Source: Oligoflexia bacterium
GTDB taxonomy: Bacteria; Bdellovibrionota; UBA1018; CAIPTA01
NCBI GenBank assembly: GCA_903867855.1
Contig: CAIPTA010000071.1
Location: 1-35,254 of the forward strand
Length of the DNA: 35,254 nt
Direction of reading: 5' to 3'
This document shows positions 27,783-34,781 of the stretch, piece after piece (position 1 is the first letter of the stretch; every line of letters begins with the position of its first letter). The position numbers and the translations under genes were made by a program. The notes beneath the pieces were generated by a model. That model searched no databases. It saw only the letters and a program-made list of their open reading frames with translations, and had not been told where the DNA came from.

Positions 27783-28523
27783 ATGGCTAAAGAGTACCCC
27801 AAAGCGAATTATAAAGAGTATCGAGAGTCTCGGAATCCCTATGCGCCTAAAATTCGTGAATTGGAGTTGGCCCCTGGGCCGAAAACAATTCTAGTGGACG
27901 AAAGCTCCGAAAAAAATCGTGGTGAGTGGCGTAAGTTTTTTGCCCGAGATGGTTTACTGAATCTAGAGCTTGGCGCCTATCACGGCGAAACTTCCATACA
28001 TCTTGCTAGCAATGCCCCAGAGAATCTCCACGTTGCCATCGAGTGGAAATTTAAGCAGTGCTATAAGGCGGGGAAAAAGGCTCGCGATAAAGATCTAGAG
28101 AATCTCACTTTTCTACGGGCAAACATTGCGCGTCTACCTTGGGTTTTTGCGCCAGGGGAGCTTGATCGAGTTTGGATACTATTTCCTGATCCTTGGTCGA
28201 AAACGAATCAACAAAAGTGGCGGCTCTTGCAGCCCGGATTTTTCCATATGCTGGGAGCCCTATTAAAAGAGGGCAAAGAGCTTTTGATCAAAACCGATCA
28301 TGCTGATTATGCCGCTTTCATCGCAGAATCTTTACAAGAGGCGAATTGTTTTTCTCCGATGGATAAGGAACTTGCTGCGAGTCGCTGGGCGCTCATTCCA
28401 CCCACGCCTTTTGAGCGGATCTTTATGCGGCAAGGGAAGCAAATGCATAGCTTTGCTTTAGTGAGGAATGCGAATCCGGTGAAGCCCCCCGAGGAAGTGC
28501 AACAAGTGCTCGCCGGAAGCTGA
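27783..28523 (+). CDS. trmB: tRNA (guanine-N7)-methyltransferase
   Basis: TrmB uses S-adenosylmethionine to methylate G46 of tRNA. The 246-aa protein has the LELGAYHGE SAM-binding motif, AIEWKFKQCYKA, the family hallmark LFPDPWSKTNQQKWRLLQPGF, and TPFERIFMRQGK near the C-terminus. The N-terminal Tyr/Arg-rich extension is common in the family. The last 66 bases overlap, convergently, the NUDIX gene. Confidence 0.93.
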   Translation: MAKEYPKANYKEYRESRNPYAPKIRELELAPGPKTILVDESSEKNRGEWRKFFARDGLLNLELGAYHGETSIHLASNAPENLHVAIEWKFKQCYKAGKKARDKDLENLTFLRANIARLPWVFAPGELDRVWILFPDPWSKTNQQKWRLLQPGFFHMLGALLKEGKELLIKTDHADYAAFIAESLQEANCFSPMDKELAASRWALIPPTPFERIFMRQGKQMHSFALVRNANPVKPPEEVQQVLAGS

Positions 28524-29294
28524 GATCTCGATGTCTTTCGCAATCTCGCAGTAGGCAGAGCTCAAAAATTTCGCGGCTAAACCATCAGGTAGCCGGCAAT
28601 AGAGAATATTCTCCCCCCCAACCCATACCTGATCAGGGTTTAAGGTCACGCTTAGATCGCCTTTCATGCGAATGGTTCCGCTTTTGGAATCATAGCTCGT
28701 GATAAATCGAGGCACATCCTCCACGATCACCTCTGCCTCCTCCTCACTGATGCGAACAATATAGTTGGTCTTCATTTGCAGCAGGGATTTATGCAGTAAC
28801 TCCACTGTGCGCTCGTGGCTGATTTCTTCACCCTCTTGAAACCATAGCCCATGCTTACTTAAAAAAAGGGGCGGTACGCGCGAACTGGCTCGTAGTAAGG
28901 CTTCTTTATTCGAAGGGTAGAATAGGAGTTGTGCCGCTTCCTCAGGGCTCACCCACTGGTAAGCAATATGTTCATTTGCGTCTAGCCTCGGAATGGGTGG
29001 AGTATTTCCATAAATCCAAATGGCATAAGCCCGCTCGATCACAGCGCCGAAGCGGCCTTGAAAGCGATACTCCATACCCAAGTATTGTGGTTTTCTATCA
29101 AAGTGAAATCCAGATTCTTCTTCGGCTTCTCGGAGGGCAGCACCAGCGAAATCCTCGCCGTTTTCTACGTGTCCGGTAACGGGTTGCCAGTGCCCCCCGC
29201 GCTCTGCTCTCATCTTGAGCAGCAGCACCTTTTGGTCGCTATCACCAGCCTTGGCTTTCCAAAGGATCACGCATAAACATTTTCGCTTTTCCAT
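28458..29294 (-). CDS. NUDIX hydrolase fused to a DUF1285-like domain
   Basis: The N-terminal 135 residues form a NUDIX domain: the box starts at GHVENGE (41-47) and ends REAEEESGF (55-63), matching GX5EX7REUXEEXGU. After a short linker, residues of about 140-265 look like DUF1285: PPLFLSKHGLWFQEGEEISHE, YIVRISEEEAEVIVEDVPRFI, GENILYCRL and a final SAYCEIA. The substrate of the hydrolase is unknown; nucleotides are the usual substrates. The 278-aa length is about one NUDIX plus one DUF1285, and the joining of the two is unusual to my knowledge. It overlaps trmB by 66 bases. Confidence 0.82.
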   Translation of the reverse strand: MEKRKCLCVILWKAKAGDSDQKVLLLKMRAERGGHWQPVTGHVENGEDFAGAALREAEEESGFHFDRKPQYLGMEYRFQGRFGAVIERAYAIWIYGNTPPIPRLDANEHIAYQWVSPEEAAQLLFYPSNKEALLRASSRVPPLFLSKHGLWFQEGEEISHERTVELLHKSLLQMKTNYIVRISEEEAEVIVEDVPRFITSYDSKSGTIRMKGDLSVTLNPDQVWVGGENILYCRLPDGLAAKFLSSAYCEIAKDIEISASGEHLLHFLGGLHRIRIPH

Positions 29295-29352
29295 ATGGCT
29301 TAAGAGTCTACCTCAGCTTGCGAGAAAGCCCAAACAGAGGCAATATGGCGCC

Positions 29353-30189
29353 ATGAATAGTCCTAATTTAAAGAAGCTAATTCAGCTCGCCCTTGAGGAA
29401 GATATGGGTAGGGGCGATCTTAGCGCCTTGGCAGTGCCGAAAAATGCCCAGGCCAGCGCTCGCCTAATCGCCAAACAATCCTGCGTAGCAACTTGTCTGT
29501 TTCTCGCTCCTCTTTTGCTGAGCGAAGCAGGCGTGAATATTAGCTGGGAGCAGAAAGTGCAGGATGGCGATAGCCTGAAGGACCAATCCCTCATCGGCAT
29601 TTTACGCGGGAATGCCCGGGAAATTCTCGGTGTGGAAAGAACACTATTAAATTTCTGGCAGCGCCTGTTCGGAATTGCCACCCAGGCGAATCAATTGGCT
29701 CAAATGAAATTGCCCGTGAGGATTCTTGACACTCGAAAAACTACACCCGGAATGCGGGTACTTGAAAAGAAGGCCGTGCGAGATGGTGGCTTATATAATC
29801 ATCGCTTCGCTCTCGATAGTGGAGTGCTCCTCAAAGAAAATCATTTACGCGCGGCAGGCGGAATCACTGCGGCTTTGCGTGCGATTCATAATGAGCTTCC
29901 GCAGCTCATTAGCACAGAAGTGGAAGTTACTTCGGAAGCGGAGGCATTTGAGGCAATTGGAGCGGGCGCTCGAATTTTGCTCTTGGATAATTTTACTCCC
30001 GATGAACTCTTCAAGCTGGTGCCAAAGCTCCGTGCTATTGGCAAGGAACTCTTCTTAGAGGCCAGCGGCGGAATTCGCCAAAGCACCATCCAGCAGTATG
30101 CGGCCACCGGAGTGGATGCGGTGAGTTTAGGATTTTTAACTCACTCTGTGCCGTCTGCCGATCTCTCGCTTCTTTTCGAACTCCAATGA
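29353..30189 (+). CDS. nadC: nicotinate-nucleotide pyrophosphorylase (quinolinate phosphoribosyltransferase)
   Basis: NadC makes nicotinate mononucleotide from quinolinate and PRPP in de novo NAD synthesis. The ATG at 29353 gives 278 aa starting MNSPNLKKLIQLALEEDMGRGDL. Family motifs include LDTRKTTPGMRVLEKKAVRDGGLYNHRFALDSG around 126-158, LLKENH, EVEVTSEAEA and EASGGI near the C-terminus. A frame extension 46 codons upstream overlaps the divergent NUDIX gene and is rejected. It overlaps birA by ATGA. Confidence 0.94.
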   Translation: MNSPNLKKLIQLALEEDMGRGDLSALAVPKNAQASARLIAKQSCVATCLFLAPLLLSEAGVNISWEQKVQDGDSLKDQSLIGILRGNAREILGVERTLLNFWQRLFGIATQANQLAQMKLPVRILDTRKTTPGMRVLEKKAVRDGGLYNHRFALDSGVLLKENHLRAAGGITAALRAIHNELPQLISTEVEVTSEAEAFEAIGAGARILLLDNFTPDELFKLVPKLRAIGKELFLEASGGIRQSTIQQYAATGVDAVSLGFLTHSVPSADLSLLFELQ

Positions 30190-30938
30190 GTTTATTTCCA
30201 GCGCTTCGCTTTCGACTAGAAACTGCGGAAGAGCTTGGTTCCACCAACCAAGTTTTGCTCGATCAATCACACTTAGATAATTTCCACGGCCGTGCGCTTC
30301 TGGCCAAGCGTCAGCTTGCGGGGGTGGGCCGCCGCGGACGTTCCTGGCAAAGTCTGGAAGGCAATCTCGCCCTAAGCCTTGGATTTGTGCTAAAAAGAGA
30401 CCAGCCCATCTCCTTGCTACCTTTTATTGTAGGTATTTCTCTATATGATACTGCCTTAGAATATCTTCCTCCGACTGCCGATCTTTCGTTAAAGTGGCCA
30501 AACGATATTTATTTAAATAAGAAAAAGATGGGTGGCATGCTTTCCCAAGCCAAGCAGCAGGGCGATGAGATACGATTTGTGGTTGGGATTGGTCTCAATC
30601 TGTTGGGGGCGCCAGAGGAGGCGCGTGTTCCCGCGATCGCGCTCGCCGCTATGGTGCAAGCTCCACCGAGTGCAGAAGCGTTTGCAGAGAAGTTCCTGCG
30701 CCACTTGTCTTCACGCATATCGAACATTACAGAATTTGAGCAGCTCCGTGCCGATTGGGAAACTCGCTGCAAGCATATGGGTAAAGAGATTTTGTATTTT
30801 TCTCCCGATACTCCCGAACAAAAAATCCGGGCGCTGGCTAAATCGATCTCGGCCACGGGCGAATTGCGAGTAGAGCAGCTTGATGGAACGGAAAGCTCTT
30901 TAAGCGGAGAGGAGCTTAGCCTAGAACTATTGCTCTAG
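30186..30938 (+). CDS. birA: biotin-[acetyl-CoA-carboxylase] ligase
   Basis: This enzyme attaches biotin to the carrier protein of biotin carboxylases. The 250-aa protein has the STN substrate motif near residue 19, the biotinoyl-AMP loop in GVGRRGRSW, KWPNDIYLNKKKMGGML and VVGIGLN. The N-terminal winged-helix repressor domain of E. coli BirA is missing, so it is a monofunctional ligase. It is coupled to nadC by ATGA, and its 3' end overlaps the convergent receiver gene by 12 bases. Confidence 0.92.
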   Translation: MSLFPALRFRLETAEELGSTNQVLLDQSHLDNFHGRALLAKRQLAGVGRRGRSWQSLEGNLALSLGFVLKRDQPISLLPFIVGISLYDTALEYLPPTADLSLKWPNDIYLNKKKMGGMLSQAKQQGDEIRFVVGIGLNLLGAPEEARVPAIALAAMVQAPPSAEAFAEKFLRHLSSRISNITEFEQLRADWETRCKHMGKEILYFSPDTPEQKIRALAKSISATGELRVEQLDGTESSLSGEELSLELLL

Positions 30939-32267
30939 CTGCTCCATCACTTTTTGTAGCTCTTTTTTGATCAAATTTTCTGCTAGCTCTGGAATCACTT
31001 CCCAAGCCACTTTTTCCACGATCTCACGGCAAACTAAGTGCACTTCTTCGCGAATCATTTGTTCGATCTTTGCAGTTTCCTCACTGCTGAGTGTTCCACT
31101 TATAGCGGCAGGCGCAGCTTTTGGAGCTGGCGCAGCGGCTGCAGGCGGTGGCATCGCAAAAGGAGCATTCGGCGCTTTCGATTTTCCAGGCTTGGGTTCG
31201 TCGAAAGCGATTTCCAAAGAATCATCTACTTCTGGAAGAGCTATATTTGGCACAGCCCAAGCCGGACTATCATGACTCACGGTAGGAAATACTTCTTGCG
31301 CAGGCGCTTTTGGAGCTTGCGCTGGCACGTGCTCGTTTAGCTCACCAGTGAAAGCGCGAGTGATGCGGCGGGAATAATCCGAAGAGAATCGAAAACTAGA
31401 TCCGCCAGTATCAAAGAGGCTGTCTGTTTCTTGCGGAGCAACTGGAGGGCTCTTTGGTTTTGGACTCGCTGTTTGTTGCGGTGGCGCGATCGAAGCTGGA
31501 GTAGGTGAAGAACTCCAGCCGGAAAGCGAGATCGATTCGGGAGCGGCATACTCATGGGTGAGATCGATGGCCACATCCAGCATGGGTTCGCTCGGTTTAT
31601 GGGATTCCACTTCCGCGTTGAAAAATTCCGCGAGAGCTTTAGCATTCGCGCTAAGGGGCTCCTCCGCAGCTGGCAGAGGCGGTGTTGGCGGTACATCCAA
31701 CGCGATAGAGGGAGTTACTTCCTCTTCTAGAGGTAGATCAAGCTTTGTTTCGTGCACTAAGGAGTGCAACAAAGAATCCGCATCTACTTCAGGCTCCATG
31801 GGAATCGGAGTTTCCAAATTTACTAGGGAAGGCGTATCCACTTTGATATCAGCTCCCATTGTAGAGCCTTGAATATGGGAGCCTGGCGGCAAAATATTGG
31901 GAGCATTCATCATCTCCCGGAGCTTGGAGCGGAGTTCATTCGGGTCAAAGGGCTTTACGATCACAGAATCTGCGCCACACTCTTTCACCTTGTTGGGCTC
32001 TGCGGGATCAAAGGCGCTGGAAAGGAGAGCCACTCTTACTTTTCTTAAAGTCGGCTCATTTTTTACAAAGTGACAAAGGGCATAGCCGTCTTTTTCAGGG
32101 AGAGTTAGATCAATGAGAAAAATATCGGGCGGATTTTTCCTGAGCTCTGTGAGAGCTAATTCGGCGCTGAGCACCGAGCGCACTGCATAATCCTCGTTGG
32201 CGAGGGCCATGGTGAGAATTTTCGCGATTGTTGGACTGTCGTCCGCTAGCAGGAGGGATATCGCCAT
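30927..32267 (-). CDS. receiver-domain protein with a long Pro/Ala-rich linker and PopZ-like tail
   Basis: The N-terminal 120 residues are a CheY-like receiver: LLADDSPT (Asp9, Asp10), FLIDLTLP with phosphoacceptor Asp53, Ser83 and IVKPF with Lys105. A disordered linker follows (about 120-390), acidic and rich in Pro, Ala and Ser. The final 50 residues (from EETAKIEQMIREEVHLV, with VEKVAWEVIPELAENLI) form predicted amphipathic helices. A similar terminal motif occurs, from memory, in deltaproteobacterial receivers and resembles the PopZ oligomerisation region. A scaffold or polar signalling role is inferred. No output domain such as DNA-binding or GGDEF is present. Confidence 0.83.
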   Translation of the reverse strand: MAISLLLADDSPTIAKILTMALANEDYAVRSVLSAELALTELRKNPPDIFLIDLTLPEKDGYALCHFVKNEPTLRKVRVALLSSAFDPAEPNKVKECGADSVIVKPFDPNELRSKLREMMNAPNILPPGSHIQGSTMGADIKVDTPSLVNLETPIPMEPEVDADSLLHSLVHETKLDLPLEEEVTPSIALDVPPTPPLPAAEEPLSANAKALAEFFNAEVESHKPSEPMLDVAIDLTHEYAAPESISLSGWSSSPTPASIAPPQQTASPKPKSPPVAPQETDSLFDTGGSSFRFSSDYSRRITRAFTGELNEHVPAQAPKAPAQEVFPTVSHDSPAWAVPNIALPEVDDSLEIAFDEPKPGKSKAPNAPFAMPPPAAAAPAPKAAPAAISGTLSSEETAKIEQMIREEVHLVCREIVEKVAWEVIPELAENLIKKELQKVMEQLEQ

Positions 32268-32311
32268 TTAACTTGAGCATAGCACGCGGCCTTTAAAGGT
32301 CAAACTTTGGC

Positions 32312-32340
32312 TTTGTAAGTTTTTGAAAGCTTGCTATAGT
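32312..32340 (+). promoter_or_regulatory. sigma-70-like promoter for 6S RNA
   Basis: TTTGTA (32312-32317) and TATAGT (32335-32340) are spaced 17 bases apart. The -10 is near consensus and the -35 is weak. The expected start, about 7 bases after the -10, falls at 32347, exactly where the closing stem of the 6S RNA begins. Confidence 0.65.
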
Positions 32341-32346
32341 CCGGGC

Positions 32347-32524
32347 GTTCCTGGATGGGGGAAATGGGTTTAAGTGTTTTCCACCTTATAAATACAACCT
32401 CGGGAGCTGTCCCTCGCAGTGGTGTGCATGCCGAGTTCGTCTCGGAAGCCTAAAGCTGTGATACGGTACCCACTTAGTGACTGGGGTTGGAAAACCGCTG
32501 CCCTCGGCTCTCTCACCCAGGAAC
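32347..32524 (+). ncRNA. ssrS: 6S RNA
   Basis: 6S RNA mimics an open promoter and binds sigma-70 RNA polymerase, chiefly in stationary phase. The ends pair as a perfect 8-bp stem (GTTCCTGG at 32347-32354, CCAGGAAC at 32517-32524), extended by a TGGGGGA/TCTCTCA pairing with G-U pairs. An inner stem GTTTTCCA/TGGAAAAC flanks a large internal loop. The apical core reads GTGCATGCCGAG, loop, CTCGGAAGCCTAAAGCTG, closely matching the E. coli apical core GAGCATGCTCGG...CCGAGAAGCCTTAAAACTG. The length of 178 nt is typical. It lies just upstream of the regulator gene. Confidence 0.88.
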
Positions 32525-32555
32525 CTTTATCGGTGGCGATGATTTGGGAGACAAA

Positions 32556-33836
32556 TTGGAAACAAGCAGTTCCGAGCTCAGCCTCAAAAAAATTTATTCC
32601 AAGCTTGAAGCAAACAATGCGGATGATTTGATCTTTCGCAACCATGCTCTTTTTGAGTTGGGTTCGCTTTACATGGAAAAATGCGATTTTCCCAATGCAG
32701 TCGATTGCCTTGAAAAAGTGAAGGCTGAAGCACTCAAATACGAACTCTACGATAACTATTTTCGCGCCAATTCCATGCTCCAGAGAGTGCATGCGGAACG
32801 TCTCGATTTCACGAGTCACGAGGCTCTATTGCAGGAAGTGCTAAGAGTGGGATCTAGCCTCCAAGGCTTTGAGCGCTACGCGCCGAAATTTCACTATAAC
32901 CAAGGCATAGCCTCAATGTATGCGGGCTCCTATGCTGAGGCATCAGAGCATTTTCTGCGAGCCGAAAAGATGGCGGCAGCTGCCTTGCTTCACGATTATT
33001 CGCCTAAAGAACGGGATGAGCTAAGACGGGATAGAATTTCTGCGCGCTATGGTGTGGCAGTGATCAAGAAAGATCAAAAGAACTTCACCGAGGCCTTAGA
33101 AATCGCCGCAGCTCTCCATCGTGAGATTGCCGCCTTCGCCGAGGGTTCAGAAGCGAACGAGCCACCCGTATTCATGGATCTAGAGGCCAGCGTTAGAATT
33201 TTAGAGGGCCATTGCTATCGCGATCTCGGCCAATACCAAAATGCCCTGGATCGATATTGGGAAGCGCACGGAATTTTGAAGTCGAATCGTAACTGGAGCT
33301 ATTACTACTATGTGCTCCTGGGGCTCGGCCGTGTGTACTATGCCATGGGTAATAATGATCGCGCGCAGATCTTCTTTGATTTGATTTCCGATGCGGTTAG
33401 CAATTTGGAGCTCAATGCCCTCAAGCAAACCTTGGATCAAGTATCCAAGGCGCGTCAGCAAGCGAACTTGCGACTCTTTTTAGATCGCGAGCGCAAGGTG
33501 ATTGTGGAGAGCACACTCGGTGAAGTGCAGTTTGAGCGTCGCTTTGTGCTTCTGGAAATTTTCTATTTATTGTCGGAGCGTCCTGGGCATGTGTTCTCGA
33601 AAGAGGATCTTGTTTCTCAGGTTTGGCGCGAAGAGTACAATCCCTTGGTGCATGATTCAAAGGTGTATACGAGCATTTCTCGTTTGAGAAAACTCCTAGA
33701 GCCCGACTTTAAGCACCCTGTGTATATTTTGAATGAGCGTGATGGTTATTCCTTTAATCCCAATATTCAGGTGGAAGAGATGGGTCAGAGAATACCGCGC
33801 AGACCAAGGGCCGAAAGTGGGGAGTTAAGAGCATGA
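32556..33836 (+). CDS. TPR protein with C-terminal winged-helix (OmpR/PhoB-type) DNA-binding domain
   Basis: The 426-aa protein has TPR-like helical pairs through about residue 300 and then a C-terminal winged helix: LGEVQFERRFVLLEIFYLLSERPGHVFSKEDLVSQVWRE, HDSKVYTSISRLRKLLEPD and YILNERDGYSFNP. It looks like a transcription regulator whose TPR part senses a ligand or protein partner. No receiver domain is present. The start chosen is the TTG at 32556, with GGGAG 5 bases upstream. An earlier TTG at 32487 would place the N-terminus inside the 6S RNA and is rejected. It overlaps the secreted-protein gene by four bases. Confidence 0.82.
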   Translation: METSSSELSLKKIYSKLEANNADDLIFRNHALFELGSLYMEKCDFPNAVDCLEKVKAEALKYELYDNYFRANSMLQRVHAERLDFTSHEALLQEVLRVGSSLQGFERYAPKFHYNQGIASMYAGSYAEASEHFLRAEKMAAAALLHDYSPKERDELRRDRISARYGVAVIKKDQKNFTEALEIAAALHREIAAFAEGSEANEPPVFMDLEASVRILEGHCYRDLGQYQNALDRYWEAHGILKSNRNWSYYYYVLLGLGRVYYAMGNNDRAQIFFDLISDAVSNLELNALKQTLDQVSKARQQANLRLFLDRERKVIVESTLGEVQFERRFVLLEIFYLLSERPGHVFSKEDLVSQVWREEYNPLVHDSKVYTSISRLRKLLEPDFKHPVYILNERDGYSFNPNIQVEEMGQRIPRRPRAESGELRA

Positions 33837-34324
33837 GCATGGCAAAGTGGTTACTAGTAGGGTTTACGTTGGGTTTGGTATCAACGGGAGCATACGCGTC
33901 TCACGGGGGAGAAGATCCCTTTCCAAGAGCTTGTGTTAACTTTTCCGGACAATGGACTTCTGATCAAGGTAATGCCTACGGCATTCAGCAGAAGGATTGC
34001 TCGATGATTCAAATTCATCAGTGTACTGCGAGCACTCACCAAGCAGTGTTGCTAACCATTGTTCCAGACGATGTGACGCGTAATGTGCGCGGGGATGACT
34101 TTACTGCGCAAGAGTTATACCGCTGGGATCAAAAGAATTATGGAACTACTATTCAGACCTACAGCACTATTCGCTATGACGATCGTACTGTGACACAGGT
34201 GATACAAATCGAAATGGCGAATGCCAATTTGATGTTGCAAACCACCTATACGAAGACGAAATTCGACGACGGTCGTGCTCCCCAAGAGCAGAATGTGCAG
34301 GAAGTATTTCGCAAGGCGTTGTAA
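33833..34324 (+). CDS. secreted protein of unknown function
   Basis: This 163-aa protein has a signal peptide (MAKWLLVGFTLGLVSTGAYA) and a mature beta-rich part with three Cys, beginning RACVNFSGQWTSDQGNAYGI and ending in a Lys/Arg-rich tail. Two Met starts (33833 and 33839) are possible; GGAG lies 9 bases before the first. The FSGQW-type opening recalls small lipocalin-like or membrane-associated beta proteins, but I cannot name a family. It is coupled to the TPR regulator gene. Confidence 0.65.
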   Translation: MSMAKWLLVGFTLGLVSTGAYASHGGEDPFPRACVNFSGQWTSDQGNAYGIQQKDCSMIQIHQCTASTHQAVLLTIVPDDVTRNVRGDDFTAQELYRWDQKNYGTTIQTYSTIRYDDRTVTQVIQIEMANANLMLQTTYTKTKFDDGRAPQEQNVQEVFRKAL

Positions 34325-34331
34325 TGAGAGT

Positions 34332-34358
34332 GAGCAAGCAGCATTTTCTTGCTTGCTC
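34332..34358. repeat. 9-bp inverted repeat after the secreted-protein gene
   Basis: GAGCAAGCA and TGCTTGCTC flank a 9-base loop, 8 bases past the stop. There is no T tract on the plus strand, so it may be a weak terminator or message-end hairpin. Confidence 0.5.
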
Positions 34359-34365
34359 AAAAGCA

Positions 34366-34400
34366 AATAGTTTTGTATTCGATCAAAAGACAAAACTATT
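34366..34400. promoter_or_regulatory. 11-bp perfect inverted repeat upstream of the small basic protein
   Basis: The arms AATAGTTTTGT and ACAAAACTATT are perfectly complementary across a 13-base spacer, 24 bases before the ATG of the 37-aa gene. It could be an operator, a leader hairpin or a terminator. Its exact symmetry is the only evidence. Confidence 0.45.
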
Positions 34401-34424
34401 ATTGAACGAGATGAAGGGTGAAGA

Positions 34425-34538
34425 ATGGGACAAGGTCGTAAAAAGCAAACATTGAAGATGAAACTTCGTCGTAACCAAGCTAAGAAAAAAGCGAAAATTC
34501 GCGCGCTAAAAGCTGGTTCGGCAAAGAAATCGAAATAG
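34425..34538 (+). CDS. small basic protein (37 aa)
   Basis: An ATG 6 bases after AAGGG opens a 37-codon frame ending in TAG. The peptide is MGQGRKKQTLKMKLRRNQ followed by a Lys/Ala-rich half ending AKKSK, with 16 Lys/Arg and no acidic residue. The composition and the strong ribosome binding site support a real gene, and the sequence resembles ribosome-associated or nucleic-acid-binding small basic proteins. The function is unknown. It lies 62 bases before tRNA-Asp. Confidence 0.7.
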   Translation: MGQGRKKQTLKMKLRRNQAKKKAKIRALKAGSAKKSK

Positions 34539-34600
34539 TCGACATATTTCCGTTTTCATCCAAACTGAATAGCGATAGACTCGCTTGAATTTAGAAAAAT

Positions 34601-34677
34601 GGAGCGTTAGTTAAGTTGGTTATAACGTCCGCCTGTCACGCGGAAGGCCGCGGGTTCGAGTCCCGCACGCTCCGCCA
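34601..34677 (+). tRNA. tRNA-Asp (GTC)
   Basis: The acceptor stem GGAGCGT pairs with ACGCTCC, with discriminator G and encoded CCA. The anticodon stem TCCGC/GCGGA encloses the loop CTGTCAC with anticodon GTC at 34635-34637. The TPsiC arm carries GGTTCGAGTCC. The total is 77 nt, all canonical. Confidence 0.97.
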
Positions 34678-34690
34678 ACTTTAAGCGTAG

Positions 34691-34730
34691 CCCTTGAATC
34701 CTTTAATGGTTTCAGGGGTTTTGCTTTTTC
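34691..34730 (+). terminator. intrinsic terminator after tRNA-Asp
   Basis: CCCTTGAATCC and GGTTTCAGGGG pair over 11 positions with one G-U and one T-T mismatch (loop TTTAAT). TTTTGCTTTTT follows. Confidence 0.7.
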
Positions 34731-34781
34731 TGCTTCTATTTTTTTTTGAAACGCTGGCATTCGCTGGCAGTCAGCGCAGTG

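Noticed and set aside
32487-32556. Start of the TPR regulator at the TTG at 32487
   Set aside because: This segment is the 3' strand of the 6S RNA and has no family-like protein sequence; a TTG with a GGGAG site at 32556 fits better.
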